Shown piece by piece: positions 54,515 to 64,000 of a stretch of 64,000 bases of DNA. The notes beneath the pieces are model-generated. The model was not told the origin of the DNA. It saw only the letters and a program-made list of their open reading frames with translations, and searched no databases. Source of the stretch: Pollenia angustigena (lineage: Eukaryota > Arthropoda > Insecta > Diptera > Polleniidae). How positions within the stretch are numbered: position 1 is the first letter of the stretch; each line of letters starts with the position of its first letter. The position numbers and the translations under genes were made by a program. The stretch is from NCBI GenBank assembly GCA_930367215.1, contig OV884056.1, positions 51,832,308-51,896,307 of the forward strand. Reading direction: 5' to 3'.

Positions 54515-56106
54515 TGATAACGGATTTACTTTCTAGAGCATGTATGGATAAAACAGACTGAAGAATGAAAAAATTAAATGATCCACGACTTTTTGGTGGC
54601 AAAATTTTTTCGCAAAAAAAAGTACATGAAACTGAGTCCGCCTCCCCAATCTTCTTACCCCTCTCACCATTTAACTTAAGAGTTACTGTAACAAAAATTT
54701 GAACTCTGGACGATAACTTAGCAAATGTTTGAAAAATTTTATATATATTAATTTCATAGCAATCATTATTCGGAGGTCCTTCTTGAACCTAAAGAAAAAG
54801 CATTGAATAGTAAGATAGGAATCAAAAAAAAAATTTTAATCTTTTTCTATTGCTTGACATTATACCAACATAAAATATTTGTATTTGCTAAAAAAACGAA
54901 AGACATGGTCATTGTTTTATAACTTTATATCGAATTTGGCTTTTTTTAGTTTAAAGTAAAGTGCATTTTACATTTAAGCTTGCAAAAACTAAGATCCTGC
55001 TATTTTCCATTGGGTTATTGGCTACACCTTAAACTTAAATAACACAAGAATTTGTAATAGTTTTTTTTTCATACACCACATAAATATTTAGATTAGGACC
55101 TACAATTTAATGTTTAAGAAATGCAAATAATATGGCACGAAGAAGAAAGGACATCGACACACTACACAATTAAAAAGTAAAACATTATTAACTCTAGAGT
55201 AAGTAAGAAGGATAAATGAATATATTTAACATAAGGAGTGTCCTTTATTACAAGAATTTCTCTCAAGAGACTTAAAGCAAAACAAAGGCAATGACAACAA
55301 ACGACAACAACTACAAGGAAATAGTTTCAACACTTTAGTAAACACAAACACACATACTCTTACACACACACACACACACACATATGAACACACTTTATAA
55401 TTAAAGTAGTTAAGCTTAAAGGACATTTACTCGTTTAGCAAATGTGTAAACGAAAACATTAAGAAATACGTGTATCTCTAAATACGAGTGTGTGTGTGTT
55501 TGTGGGAATGCATGTCCTTGGTTATGTGACAATATACTTCTTTTTTTCTCCGTTTTGTTTACACCCGCCTTATTGTTTTATAAATTTACTTTGATGACGC
55601 CAAGTCTCTGTGGCGTCTTATTTTATTCTCAATTTTAGCTTTTGCTAGGTTTTTCTTTTGCTGTTAGTTTATTTTGTTGGTGATAAGGATAATGAAATCC
55701 TTGAGGTAAATGACTTGAAATATTTTATCTTTCACTAAGTGTAGCTATGTGTGTGTTTATTTATATTTTCGTAGGTATAATAAACTATAAACTAAATGAT
55801 ACATATGACTACATGGCTATAAATACTATCTTTAGGAGTGCGAGAGTGTTTAAGTTTACTTATTGTCTTTATTTGCATGTTTAAGTAAGTTACAAGTACA
55901 AGTAAGTAAAGGTGCGGTTTTGTCACATGAGAATTTCTCTATTTCCCTTAAAAGTAAGATTAAGTTTGTGTAATAGATATAACATAACTGGCTGTTGGCT
56001 GCTAGAAATGTTTTTGTATGGGAATGGTGCTAAAGTGGCTTTAAAAATGTTGAAAATTAGCTTAAGTATTTTTGAAAGCTAAAAGAGTTTAATTAAATAC
56101 TAAATA
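54515..56106. other. Non-coding stretch with CA repeat
   Basis: A (CA)n tract lies at about 55,364-55,384 and ACAC/GTGT-rich sequence around it. No gene is supported; this may be host intron or intergenic DNA. Confidence 0.5.
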
Positions 56107-56109
56107 TTA

Positions 56110-56228
56110 ACCCCCATATTCATAAAAAATATTTTTATTTTATTGGAGGTTTATTGAACGAATTTCCTATGAAAATGTGTTCAATAAACCTCCAATAAAA
56201 TAAAAATATTTTTTATGAATATGGGGGT
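56110..56228. repeat. Near-perfect hairpin palindrome, 119 bp
   Basis: The arms of about 50 bp start ACCCCCATATTCATAAAAAA and run to TTATTGAAC before a short loop; I see no mismatch in the arms. This is the most intact of the three ~120-bp palindromes (others at 7550 and 7722). Confidence 0.75.
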
Positions 56229-56269
56229 AAAACTACTTTCCTTTTAATCGGTCTTATCTTTTCAAAATT

Positions 56270-56450
56270 TTTCAATGTTAACATTTAAGCATATTATGGT
56301 TCCATCAGCCATACTACTATATCCTCCATCAAACAGCTATAACCATAATTTGGTTGCCTAAGAACATTCTAAAAAAGTATAATTATTTTAAAACCATAAC
56401 ATTTTGCTCTTGGAAAAGACGACATTTTTATTGTTAACTTGAAAACATAC
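56270..56450. repeat. Foldback element fragment (ACCATAATATGGT family)
   Basis: It holds degraded CATATTATGGTT, ACCATAATTTGGTTGCC and ACCATAACATTTTGCTCTTG words matching the middle of the complete copy at 6724-7209. Neither terminus is present. Confidence 0.5.
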
Positions 56451-57249
56451 AATAACGCTGTACAAAAACAAAAAAATAAAATAAGTATATGTCGGCGTTT
56501 GATGACCATACGGAATTTTTTTTAGGGGGGTTATAGTTTCACCATTTTGGCCTGTTCGTGCATGCTGCATGTATATGAAACCCTGTGTGCTTTACATCTG
56601 TGGTAAAGGGTATGTTTAGCAACTTGGTGGAACATTTTACGGAAAATATTTTTGTGGAACACATTAACACGCGAAATCTCCTTTATAGCGGCAGCTTTTG
56701 ACCCTATTCTAACAAATTATAAAAAAACACCCCCTTCAAGGGCGAGTACGGCACAAATGTTAACCACAAAATTTTGCTACTCCCGCCAGAACGCACCAAG
56801 GCCCAAAGCTTAGCACAAACATCAAAAGAGAGCCAAACCGAAGATTTCTAGTAAACACATTTTTTTACTGCAATGACATTGCACAGTGAGAGATCACGTC
56901 CTTCATGGCTTCTTCGGTCAAATATTTTCTTCAAGATTCTTATGTTGAAGGATTTGATCTAAATTTTTTGTTATACGGAAATAATCTTTTGTTTGCTAAT
57001 TCAATTCGATCTTGACTATAGTCTCTGTTACTGACATCGTTGCTTATTAGTACTCTTAAGTACTAATCTATAGTCGCACATATCGGTATCTCGGGACCTT
57101 TTTCTTTTAGTGGAATTACATAAATTTGCTTTAGGTTAATTGTATTTTTGCAACTAACTGTTCCATGTTTCGAAAATAATCGCAACGTCATCAGCGTAAA
57201 CGATTAACACCCTGCCTAAGTGCACAAATTTCGATATACATTCCGATTT
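56451..57249. other. No recognisable feature
   Basis: AT-rich with a few GC-richer segments; no ORF or repeat that I can identify. Confidence 0.5.
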
Positions 57250-57990
57250 TTAATAACAAAGTGCAGGCTCACAGTGGAAAAATTGTCCCCTTGTGTGCTT
57301 ACTATGCTCTTGCTGTAATGCAACTTTCGTTATGCATTATTAAGATTTTTAAATTGTCGAATCTTTCATCCCACTGTCGCATAAATGATGCTGAGTTTGG
57401 GTTATGTTGGCTTAACGATCCATTGTGGTTTGTGGTTTATTTGTATCGACCTGCGACTTTACTTCTCAAGTAACCGTCTAACGAAGTCAAATCTCACGAT
57501 CTGGGTGGCCAATTAACATCATCTCCACGTGAAATGACCACGTCCCCAAATCGCTAGCGCAGCGCCGTTCTGTTGCAACCACATGTCGTTTGTGCCAAAT
57601 TTATCCAATTTATGCCAATGAAAATTGGTAGTTATCGGCCAAGTTGTGTTCTTCGAAAAGCCAACTTCCTATGAGCACCGCAAAATTAACTGTCGTGGAT
57701 TCTTTTATACATTCTTGTGAACAACAGCGATAATTTTGGCAGGTTTAACATTTCGTTGATGTATTGGCGTTGGTTGTTTGTTTGCTGAGCCAGTGAACTC
57801 AAATCTATATACTGCACTGCTGAACACCCATTTCGACTAAACAATTTGATCATTCAGACGTTTTGTTAACGCTATAGGCATTCATGGTTATTCGGCAAAA
57901 CAGAGTAAATAAAGCAAAGCCAACTCGATGGATGTATCTCTAACAATAACGCCGCTATCAACTGTCAGAATTCAGAAGTCCCTATTGGAA
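57250..57990 (-). pseudogene. Tc1/mariner-type transposase remnant, DD41D-like
   Basis: The minus strand reads KFGTNDMWLQQNGA, then a compressed stretch, DDVNWPPRS-DLTSLDGY, then a KPQ-block and a C-terminal reading. These are the second and third catalytic blocks of the same broad family as the mariners at 12, 29 and 33 kb. The second catalytic position reads Asn (QQNGA), as in the 33-kb copy. Stops, frameshifts and loss of TIRs show that it is old. Confidence 0.6.
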
Positions 57991-58983
57991 GAACCCTTAT
58001 GATTTTAATTGAAAATTATAATACATATGTTATAAAGTTACAATTAAAAAGGGACTTCTTTTTTTTGCATAATTAAAATGTAATTTTTGCTTAAAATTGA
58101 ATGGGCAAAAACTTTATGCAGCTGCAGAAAAGAAAAAATTTAAGCGTCTGGAAATAAAATCAAAATTTTACAAACTATTTGCAATCTTCAAAAGCCCGGT
58201 ATTAATTTTCGTTTAGTAGCGAAATTGTTGTCTTCTTTATTTTTGCAGAAAATTTATGAAAGACAAAATTCTTGGGAAACTGAATATAATTGAATTTCTT
58301 GGGAATTCCTGGGTCAAATACTAACGCGGGGCACCTTGGTGTCACTCCAACCAAATTCATGGTTAATTGAGGATAACCGGAAGTCGAAGCGTGAAATTTT
58401 TCGACTAGTAACGTGATCCAAAGGAATAAGAAAATGTAAAACGATAGAAGAAACTAGCGAATTCTGTGAAATCCAGTAAAACGCATCAATATATGAATCG
58501 CTAAGTGCAGAAAGGGAGCTACTTCAAAACATTCATTTTGATATAATCAATGAAAACAGTGAAGTTAATAATAATCAATAAAAATTTTATGTTCTAAGCC
58601 TCTCAGCGAACCAGTCGGTCCGTCAGTAACGTTACTACTTCATATAGATACCTACATACGAACTTAGGACATTTTCTGATAATTAAAAGTATGTATGTAT
58701 GTAAAAGCACTTGTTACAACAGTTCAAATAAAAATGTAAGTCAAAAACAAATTACTCAATGAATGTGTAAATCGGTAATCTGCTTAAAATATTCACATTC
58801 ACATTTCGATCCATTGATATGCGAATTTGTCTGTTTAAGTAGTTAAATACATATAAATATTTTCAGTAATTTTTTTTTGTTTTATTTTTTTTTTTATTAT
58901 TTTGGCATTTATTTTTCCCAAAAGGTGTCCAAATAAATACCACCAAGAGTATCAACAATCTGATACACCATGCCAGCGTGCCA
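57991..58983. other. Non-coding stretch before the Transib element
   Basis: No ORF or repeat is supported apart from ATGT repeats near 58,690. Confidence 0.5.
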
Positions 58984-59048
58984 CAACGCACAGAGGGATT
59001 TGTCCATACAATGTTTGGCAAAAAATATAAGGAGTGCTCGTAGAATGT

Positions 59049-59508
59049 TGAAATTTTGCTCTGAGCCTTTGGTTAGCTCAATTAAGAAAAATATAAAGTT
59101 TCATCAAAATTGGCCACGCCCTCCACCCCCCGCCCATAGAACCCAAAATTTTTTTTTGGCCCAAAGTTTTTGAAATTTCGCTCTGAGCCTTTATTTAGCT
59201 CAATTAAGAAAAATATAAAGTTTCATCGAAATTGGCCACGCCCTCCACCCACCGCCCATAGAACCCAAAATTTTTTTTTGGCCCAAAGTTTTTGAAATTT
59301 CGCTCTGAGCCTTTATTTAGCTCAATTAAGAAAAATATAAAGTTTCATCGAAATTGGCCACGCCCTCCACCCACCGCCCATAGAACCCAAAATTTTTTTT
59401 TGGCCCAAAGTTTTTGAAATTTAGCGCTGAGCCTTTATTTAGCTCAATTAAGTAAAATATAAAGTTTCATCAAAATTGACCACGCCCTCTACCCACCCAC
59501 TCTACACA
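59049..59508. repeat. Tandem array, 122-bp unit, about 3.8 copies
   Basis: Units start at 59049, 59171, 59293 and 59415 (TGAAATTT-GCTCTGAGCC). Each includes TTAGCTCAATTAAG, AATATAAAGTTTCATC and the C-rich GGCCACGCCCTCCACCC. Adjacent copies differ at only a few bases. The array lies between the left end of the Transib and its transposase stop codon. Confidence 0.85.
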
Positions 59509-59572
59509 TTTAAGAATAATTTTATTTGAGTATAAACAAAATGAGTAAACTTTTAAACTCATTTTAAAGTTT

Positions 59573-61498
59573 TTATTCATCAATTATCATTTCTTTTACT
59601 ACATCATCTAGTTCCAAAATATGTTTACGTGGTTGACGTCTTATACTACTTATATAGGGATCAGATGATGCAAGCAAACGATGCAAAACATCAGTATTTG
59701 TTGCAGTTCTACTACATTTTCTGGAAAACATTAATCTATAATTTCTGTAATCCTTATTACGTGCTTCTTCCGCTTCCTCGGAGAGCATGCCTATAGGGAG
59801 CACTGCTGCTTCAATTATGTCATTTCCATGTATCAATACTTTATGGACAGTAGCTGGCATGAAGTACCAATTGTATTTACGAACGAATAGCTCAGCAGTA
59901 TCCCACGAATATTTCTTAAACTTCCCCGTATCAATTTTTTGCCCACATGTAATTATTTGGAGAATAATTCGGAAGCGATCTATTAGTTCTTCACTAATAC
60001 CTGTTATATCTGCTACGAGAGCAGGATTCGAAAAGAAACGCCTTGAAGTATTTCCGTCATTCGACGACCCAGTTCCTTGTTGTACAGTATCCACTCGCAA
60101 GTTCATGCGTTCTTTAAATGCTGCTTGAATACGCTGTTTGTTTTCTTGTTTTAATATCTTATTTTTGGATTCAATTGCAGACCACTTTTGAAAAGGCATA
60201 TTATAAGATATATGGAGTATGCACTCCATAAACTTTATTCGAGCGTGTAATGATGAAATACCTAATTTAAAAGCTTCACTATCAATGGTTTTTGTTGATA
60301 TTATATCCAAATGGTTCATTTCAGAGGGCTTCGCTTTACAAATATAGCATACGGCTGCTGAAGCAGTATTTGTAACTGTCTGAGCCGTTTTGCCATCTAG
60401 CATCGTGAACACTAAATTGTGTGTTACATTGAATTGTTTGCCGCATACTATAACAGTCGTATTTCCTAAAGCGGTAATTTCGGACTTTATTTTCTCAACA
60501 ACAGTTAAGACTTTTTCTTTAGTCTCCTTAGCGAATTCGAAAGAAATTGGACGACAATATCTTGTTGATGATGGACTACTGTTACGCCAGTATTCATGTT
60601 CAGAGGTTGCTCGTAAACTTAAGGGCACCATCGATACTAATAGCAGGTTCTTGTCAGTAACATCAGGTACTAAACTTTGATTGTACTCTGAATGTCCAGA
60701 AGAGCCATCGCAACCCCATTTTGACATAAGAGTGCAATTCAAATTGACCATATTATTAATATTTTCGTGTGAAAAACTTTCAAATAAACGCTTAGTGGTG
60801 TGATCCATTAAACTTTGCAAATTTACTGAGGCTTCTTTTTCTGATATTTTAACTTCACTAGGATAACACTTTTTCTTCTCATCTAGTACCTTTGCATACG
60901 GAGGTAAAATATTGTATCCCTCTTTATGCAAAACATATTTTATAGTTTCATACTGATACTTTGTTAACTCTGCATCTAGTAACAACGCCAGCGCAGTTGC
61001 GGGAGGAATATATGATTGCGATTTTAAATTTGAGCCTGCTAATGCACTTGCCATTTCTAAATGTTGTTTGCTGTACTGGGACGCTAAATCAGCAGCTTTG
61101 TACCTTTTACTACGATCAGCGCAATCGCCGAATTCCTTAGCTGGCCTTCCAATTTTTGTTGAACAACTAGGTTGCTCATCAGCAAGCGATACTTCAAATA
61201 TATCTAAAAATTTTCAATTATATTCAAAGTACACATTAATTATTTTGTTTTGAAACGTACTTTTTAGCCAAGTGTAATTTTTCTCAAAGAAATAAGATTT
61301 GTTTCTGTGGGATTCGGCCCAACGTTTAAAAAAGTGACTAAGAAATCGCTTTTGAACTGATTTTTTCACAATTTGAATTTCATTAATAGTAAGCACCATG
61401 TTTTTTGTTTTTATGAAATCAGTTAATAAATCCACATTATTATTGCAATTTATAAGTTCCTTGCACAATTCACTATATGAAACACAAAATGAACCCAT
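59573..61498 (-). CDS. RAG1-like Transib transposase, two exons, predicted 622 aa
   Basis: Exon 1 is 61498-61261 (79 codons plus one base, from MGSFCVSYSE). The intron 61260-61204 (57 nt) has GTACGT donor and TTTTTAG acceptor. Exon 2 is 61203-59573. Splicing keeps the frame and adds a GRPAKEF / DRSKRYK basic stretch before the large ORF. In full-length numbering: D245 in KWGCDGSSG (RAG1 D600 position), D349 in FTMLDGKT (D708), E559 in EEARNKDYRNYR (E962). Zinc ligands C365-x2-C368 and H533-x4-H538 (PATVHKVLIHG) keep the RAG1 spacing. The tail ATNTDVLHRLLASSDPYI aligns with the RAG1 C-terminal core. The enzyme would cut at the element's CACAGTG-type ends and integrate with a 5-bp duplication. 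AATAAA lies about 50 nt after the stop. The alignment to RAG1 is by eye. Confidence 0.85.
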
Positions 61499-62251
61499 TT
61501 TGAAAATTAGTTACGTTTAATAATTTTCTTAAACTTTTTTTTGGCAAATATTATTATTTAAAATAATCATATGGTTTTGTTTTTCTTTTTTTGTTATGCA
61601 CTTTTTCGATATTGCTGTCAATCAGTTATTAAAAAGTAAAGTAAAAGTAAAATCCTAAAAGTATGCAACACCTTTTATTGTAAATATGCATTGCAGTTAT
61701 TGTAAATATTCACAAAAAATACGTGAGTTTTATCACAAAATTTATAAGTTTGTTCAGCGATCGCAAAAAGTCGCAGAATTTTTTTACATAAAATGAAAGA
61801 AAACATTCCAAACTTTCATTTAGTAGTACTACCAACACGGAGGTAGACCGAGCTAACTTATTTTTTTTCTAATGAAAACTGCAAATGCTAAATTTTTTGG
61901 AGTAATTTTGATTTGCTCAGATCTCTTAAACTATATATGTAATTTAAATAATTTTTCTTTCATATTAAATTTAAAATACTATATTTTAATAACAGTGCTC
62001 TAAATCTATTGGTAGTTAAACCATATTTATTGTATAAACAACTGAAATGTAGTAAAATTTTCATCAGTTTTCGTTGTATAATATTTAGATAACTTTACCA
62101 CACTTTTTTTTATACAAAATTTTATTTTTTTCGAAAACAAATCATGGTTTTCTTCTAATGAAACAGTTCTCTACAGAATTGCATCATTACATTTCTAAAA
62201 AATAACTGTAAAAAATTGGACTTTTTGCCAAAAAAATACCACTGTGCAACG

Positions 62252-64000
62252 TAGAGAGCCCGAGAATGAAAAGTGTTTAAATTTTAATTGACATAAATTA
62301 ACGAAAAATAATAAAAATAAAAAAAAACCAAAACTAACAAAAAGAAAAGCAACACAAACAATGAGAAACCACGAAAAAATAAAAATAAAAAAGTATAAAT
62401 ACAAACACCCGAAATAAATACTTAAATGGGATTGAAAATGAGCAACAGTAACTGAAGTTATAGGAAGGGAGTAGCTGTAGCCGTAGCAGTAAAGCAGCCA
62501 GGAGTAGCAACAGTATAAATGAGAGACACAGATACATGAAAACACGTGTCGAGTGGCGGGGATACTGCTGGACGATGTTGTCGATGAGGATGATGACGAC
62601 AACATAATAATTTTTAAATATACTCAAGCAAACATGTGTAATTGAATAATTTTTGGGGCTTGAAATGAATTCAATCTTTGATCAAATAATATTTAACAGC
62701 TGTCATATAAAGTCCTATTCCGGACACCTCTTCTGCAAATGTCAACGTCAATATTCAAAAGGCATACTTTTTACGTTACAATTCTTTTTTTAAAATAAGT
62801 TAGTTAAATACATAAAATTTTCAAAGTAGAATGATTACGAAAATAATATTGAGCACGTTGCAGAGAACTGCAAAATCACAATTTTTCTTGATTTATTCAT
62901 ACGCTCAAATTTACATTCACTCTTTGCTTGCAAAACAAAGTTCAACGTTGGTAATTTTTACATCGTTTCGTACACATTTGATTTTTGCATGTATTCGTTT
63001 TTTATTGAAAGTGCTTTGTTTGCATTTTTGTTGCGCACGCAATATAACGCAACTGTGTAAATTCAAAAGGAACACATTCTTATACTTTTGCACTCAAGTA
63101 GCCATTGTCCACTCGATGAGACGCTTTGTTAACATTAACAACAATAAACCACTCGATGAGACGCTTTATTAAAATAAACAACAATAAAAACAAGAATACA
63201 TTGTACCTACATACATACAGAACTAATGTACTTTTTAAGATGAAAAAAAGTCTGTTTCTATGGAAATTGTTTGTACGATTGTATAAATAACAAAGCACGA
63301 TGTGCATTATTTGAATGACTGCAAACCAGCAGCGAATGTTTGCGGTTGCGCAAGTTTGATTGTATGACCGCAAGTGAGTGTATTTGTTGCTGTTCATTTA
63401 ATGCGAATTGTTTGCAATTGCACAAAGCCGTTCTCTGGGCACGTATCTATGTCTTATAACTTAGATTTCATCTTTAAACAAAGAGCGAAGTATAACAGAA
63501 GTGAAACAAGCATGTGTAAGTAAATAATAATATTCTCTCACTTTAAATTCAGTCAATCCCAATTTAATCACAGTTTAAGTCTTCGCACTGACGACATTTT
63601 TTTTTAATTGGCTCCGATTTTTCATTTCTGTGATGCCGATGCGTCATTCTATTGATGACATAATTTCACCTGATGACTTTTTTGTCAAGTGATGTTAAGA
63701 CCGACATCACAATGATGAAAACTATCATGGGGTCAAAAACAAAGTCACTTGTCAGAGTACTGATGCCAAAAGTGCATTAATGACATGTTTTTACACCGCT
63801 TGCGGATCCAAGGTAGGGAGAGGTAATGGGTGTCATGACCAATGGTGTTTTAAAATCATAAATTGATTTTCAAGGCTATCTCGATTAAATTTCCTTTAAC
63901 TGACCCTCCCCCCTAGACGGAAGGCTGGATCCGCCCTTGTGCTTGCCGTTGAGTGTAACGTTCTGACTATCATTACTTGTAAAGATCTATGAACCAAAGA
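62252..64000. other. Non-coding stretch at the window end
   Basis: 62,280-62,600 has A-rich then CAACA/GTAGC-rich sequence of UTR-like composition, but only low-complexity ORFs. 63,600-63,790 is unusually rich in TGATG/CATCA words. No gene is supported. Confidence 0.45.
63109..63188. repeat. 40-bp tandem duplication
   Basis: The unit CCACTCGATGAGACGCTTT plus 21 further bases is repeated at 63109-63148 and 63149-63188 with three differences. It is a recent local duplication, non-coding as far as visible. Confidence 0.8.

Larger units (their letters stand above)
58989..62246 (-). mobile_element. Intact Transib transposon
   Basis: CAACG lies directly outside both ends (58984-58988 and 62247-62251), a 5-bp duplication of the C-G-rich kind typical of Transib. 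The left end starts CACAGAGGGATTT and the right end, inverted, starts CACAGTGGTATTT; both then show GGCAAAAA. The heptamer-to-nonamer-like spacing is 22 bp on the left and 11 bp on the right. The element encodes one two-exon RAG1-like transposase on the minus strand and carries a 122-bp tandem array on its 3' side. Clean borders, open gene and exact duplication suggest a young, possibly mobile copy. Confidence 0.85.

Noticed and set aside
59787..60680. Plus-strand ORFs of 113 and 96 codons
   Set aside because: Antisense shadows of the transposase exon, without independent motifs.
62195..62627. 136- and 97-codon minus-strand ORFs
   Set aside because: Composed of Ser, Phe, Leu and Tyr codons from simple repeats; no domain and two overlapping frames of equal quality.
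63600..63790. Regulatory site cluster from TGATG/CATCA words
   Set aside because: The words are irregular and short; no consistent spacing or symmetry supports a binding array.

Overview
The window looks like AT-rich intergenic or intronic DNA from a fly, probably a calyptrate such as a blow fly or house fly. The evidence is: very low GC; long A/T homopolymers and CA, TA and CT microsatellites; a short GT-AG intron of 57 nt in the one intact gene; and a transposon mix typical of Diptera (Tc1/mariner with DD41D and DD34D spacing, piggyBac, hAT, Transib, Helitron, Jockey, tRNA-derived SINEs). I see no convincing host protein exon, no rRNA and no functional tRNA. Species and chromosome cannot be read from the sequence.

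Layout. 1-9.7 kb: sparse repeats (a 389-bp MITE, a Helitron remnant, a foldback element, two hairpin palindromes) in otherwise featureless DNA. 9.7-17.3 kb: one 7.6-kb piggyBac relic bounded by TTAA, holding a hAT with an 8-bp target duplication, a DD41D mariner inside that hAT, a non-autonomous Transib and further terminal-inverted-repeat (TIR) elements. 17.8-23.8 kb: mariner relics, a long inverted repeat with a piece of an unnamed transposon protein, and a foldback element split by a 2.6-kb insertion that looks like an undescribed DNA transposon. 24.3-26.5 kb: a Helitron with a decayed helicase. 28.8-35.4 kb: two more DD41D mariners, each broken by a younger insertion, and a SINE. 38-44.2 kb: two nested TIR clusters (a hAT holding two smaller elements; a TTAA element holding a hAT). 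47.5-49.1 kb: a Jockey reverse-transcriptase relic and a Penelope-like direct-repeat region carrying a 47-nt hammerhead ribozyme fold. 50.9-54.5 kb: two SINE copies on either side of a hAT, then a G-rich dimeric satellite.

58,989-62,246 is the best-preserved unit: a 3.26-kb Transib element with a 5-bp target duplication (CAACG) and a two-exon gene predicted to encode a 622-aa RAG1-like transposase. The catalytic D, D, E and the C-x2-C / H-x4-H zinc ligands all appear intact. Its ends resemble V(D)J recombination signals: a CACAGTG-type heptamer and an A-rich nonamer-like block separated by 22 bp at one end and 11 bp at the other. The non-autonomous Transib at 14.8-17.2 kb shares a 16-bp subterminal block with it, so the same enzyme family may have moved both.

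All family calls come from reading the sequence by eye, without database comparison. Element borders supported by target-site duplications are the firmest; degenerate borders are approximate.
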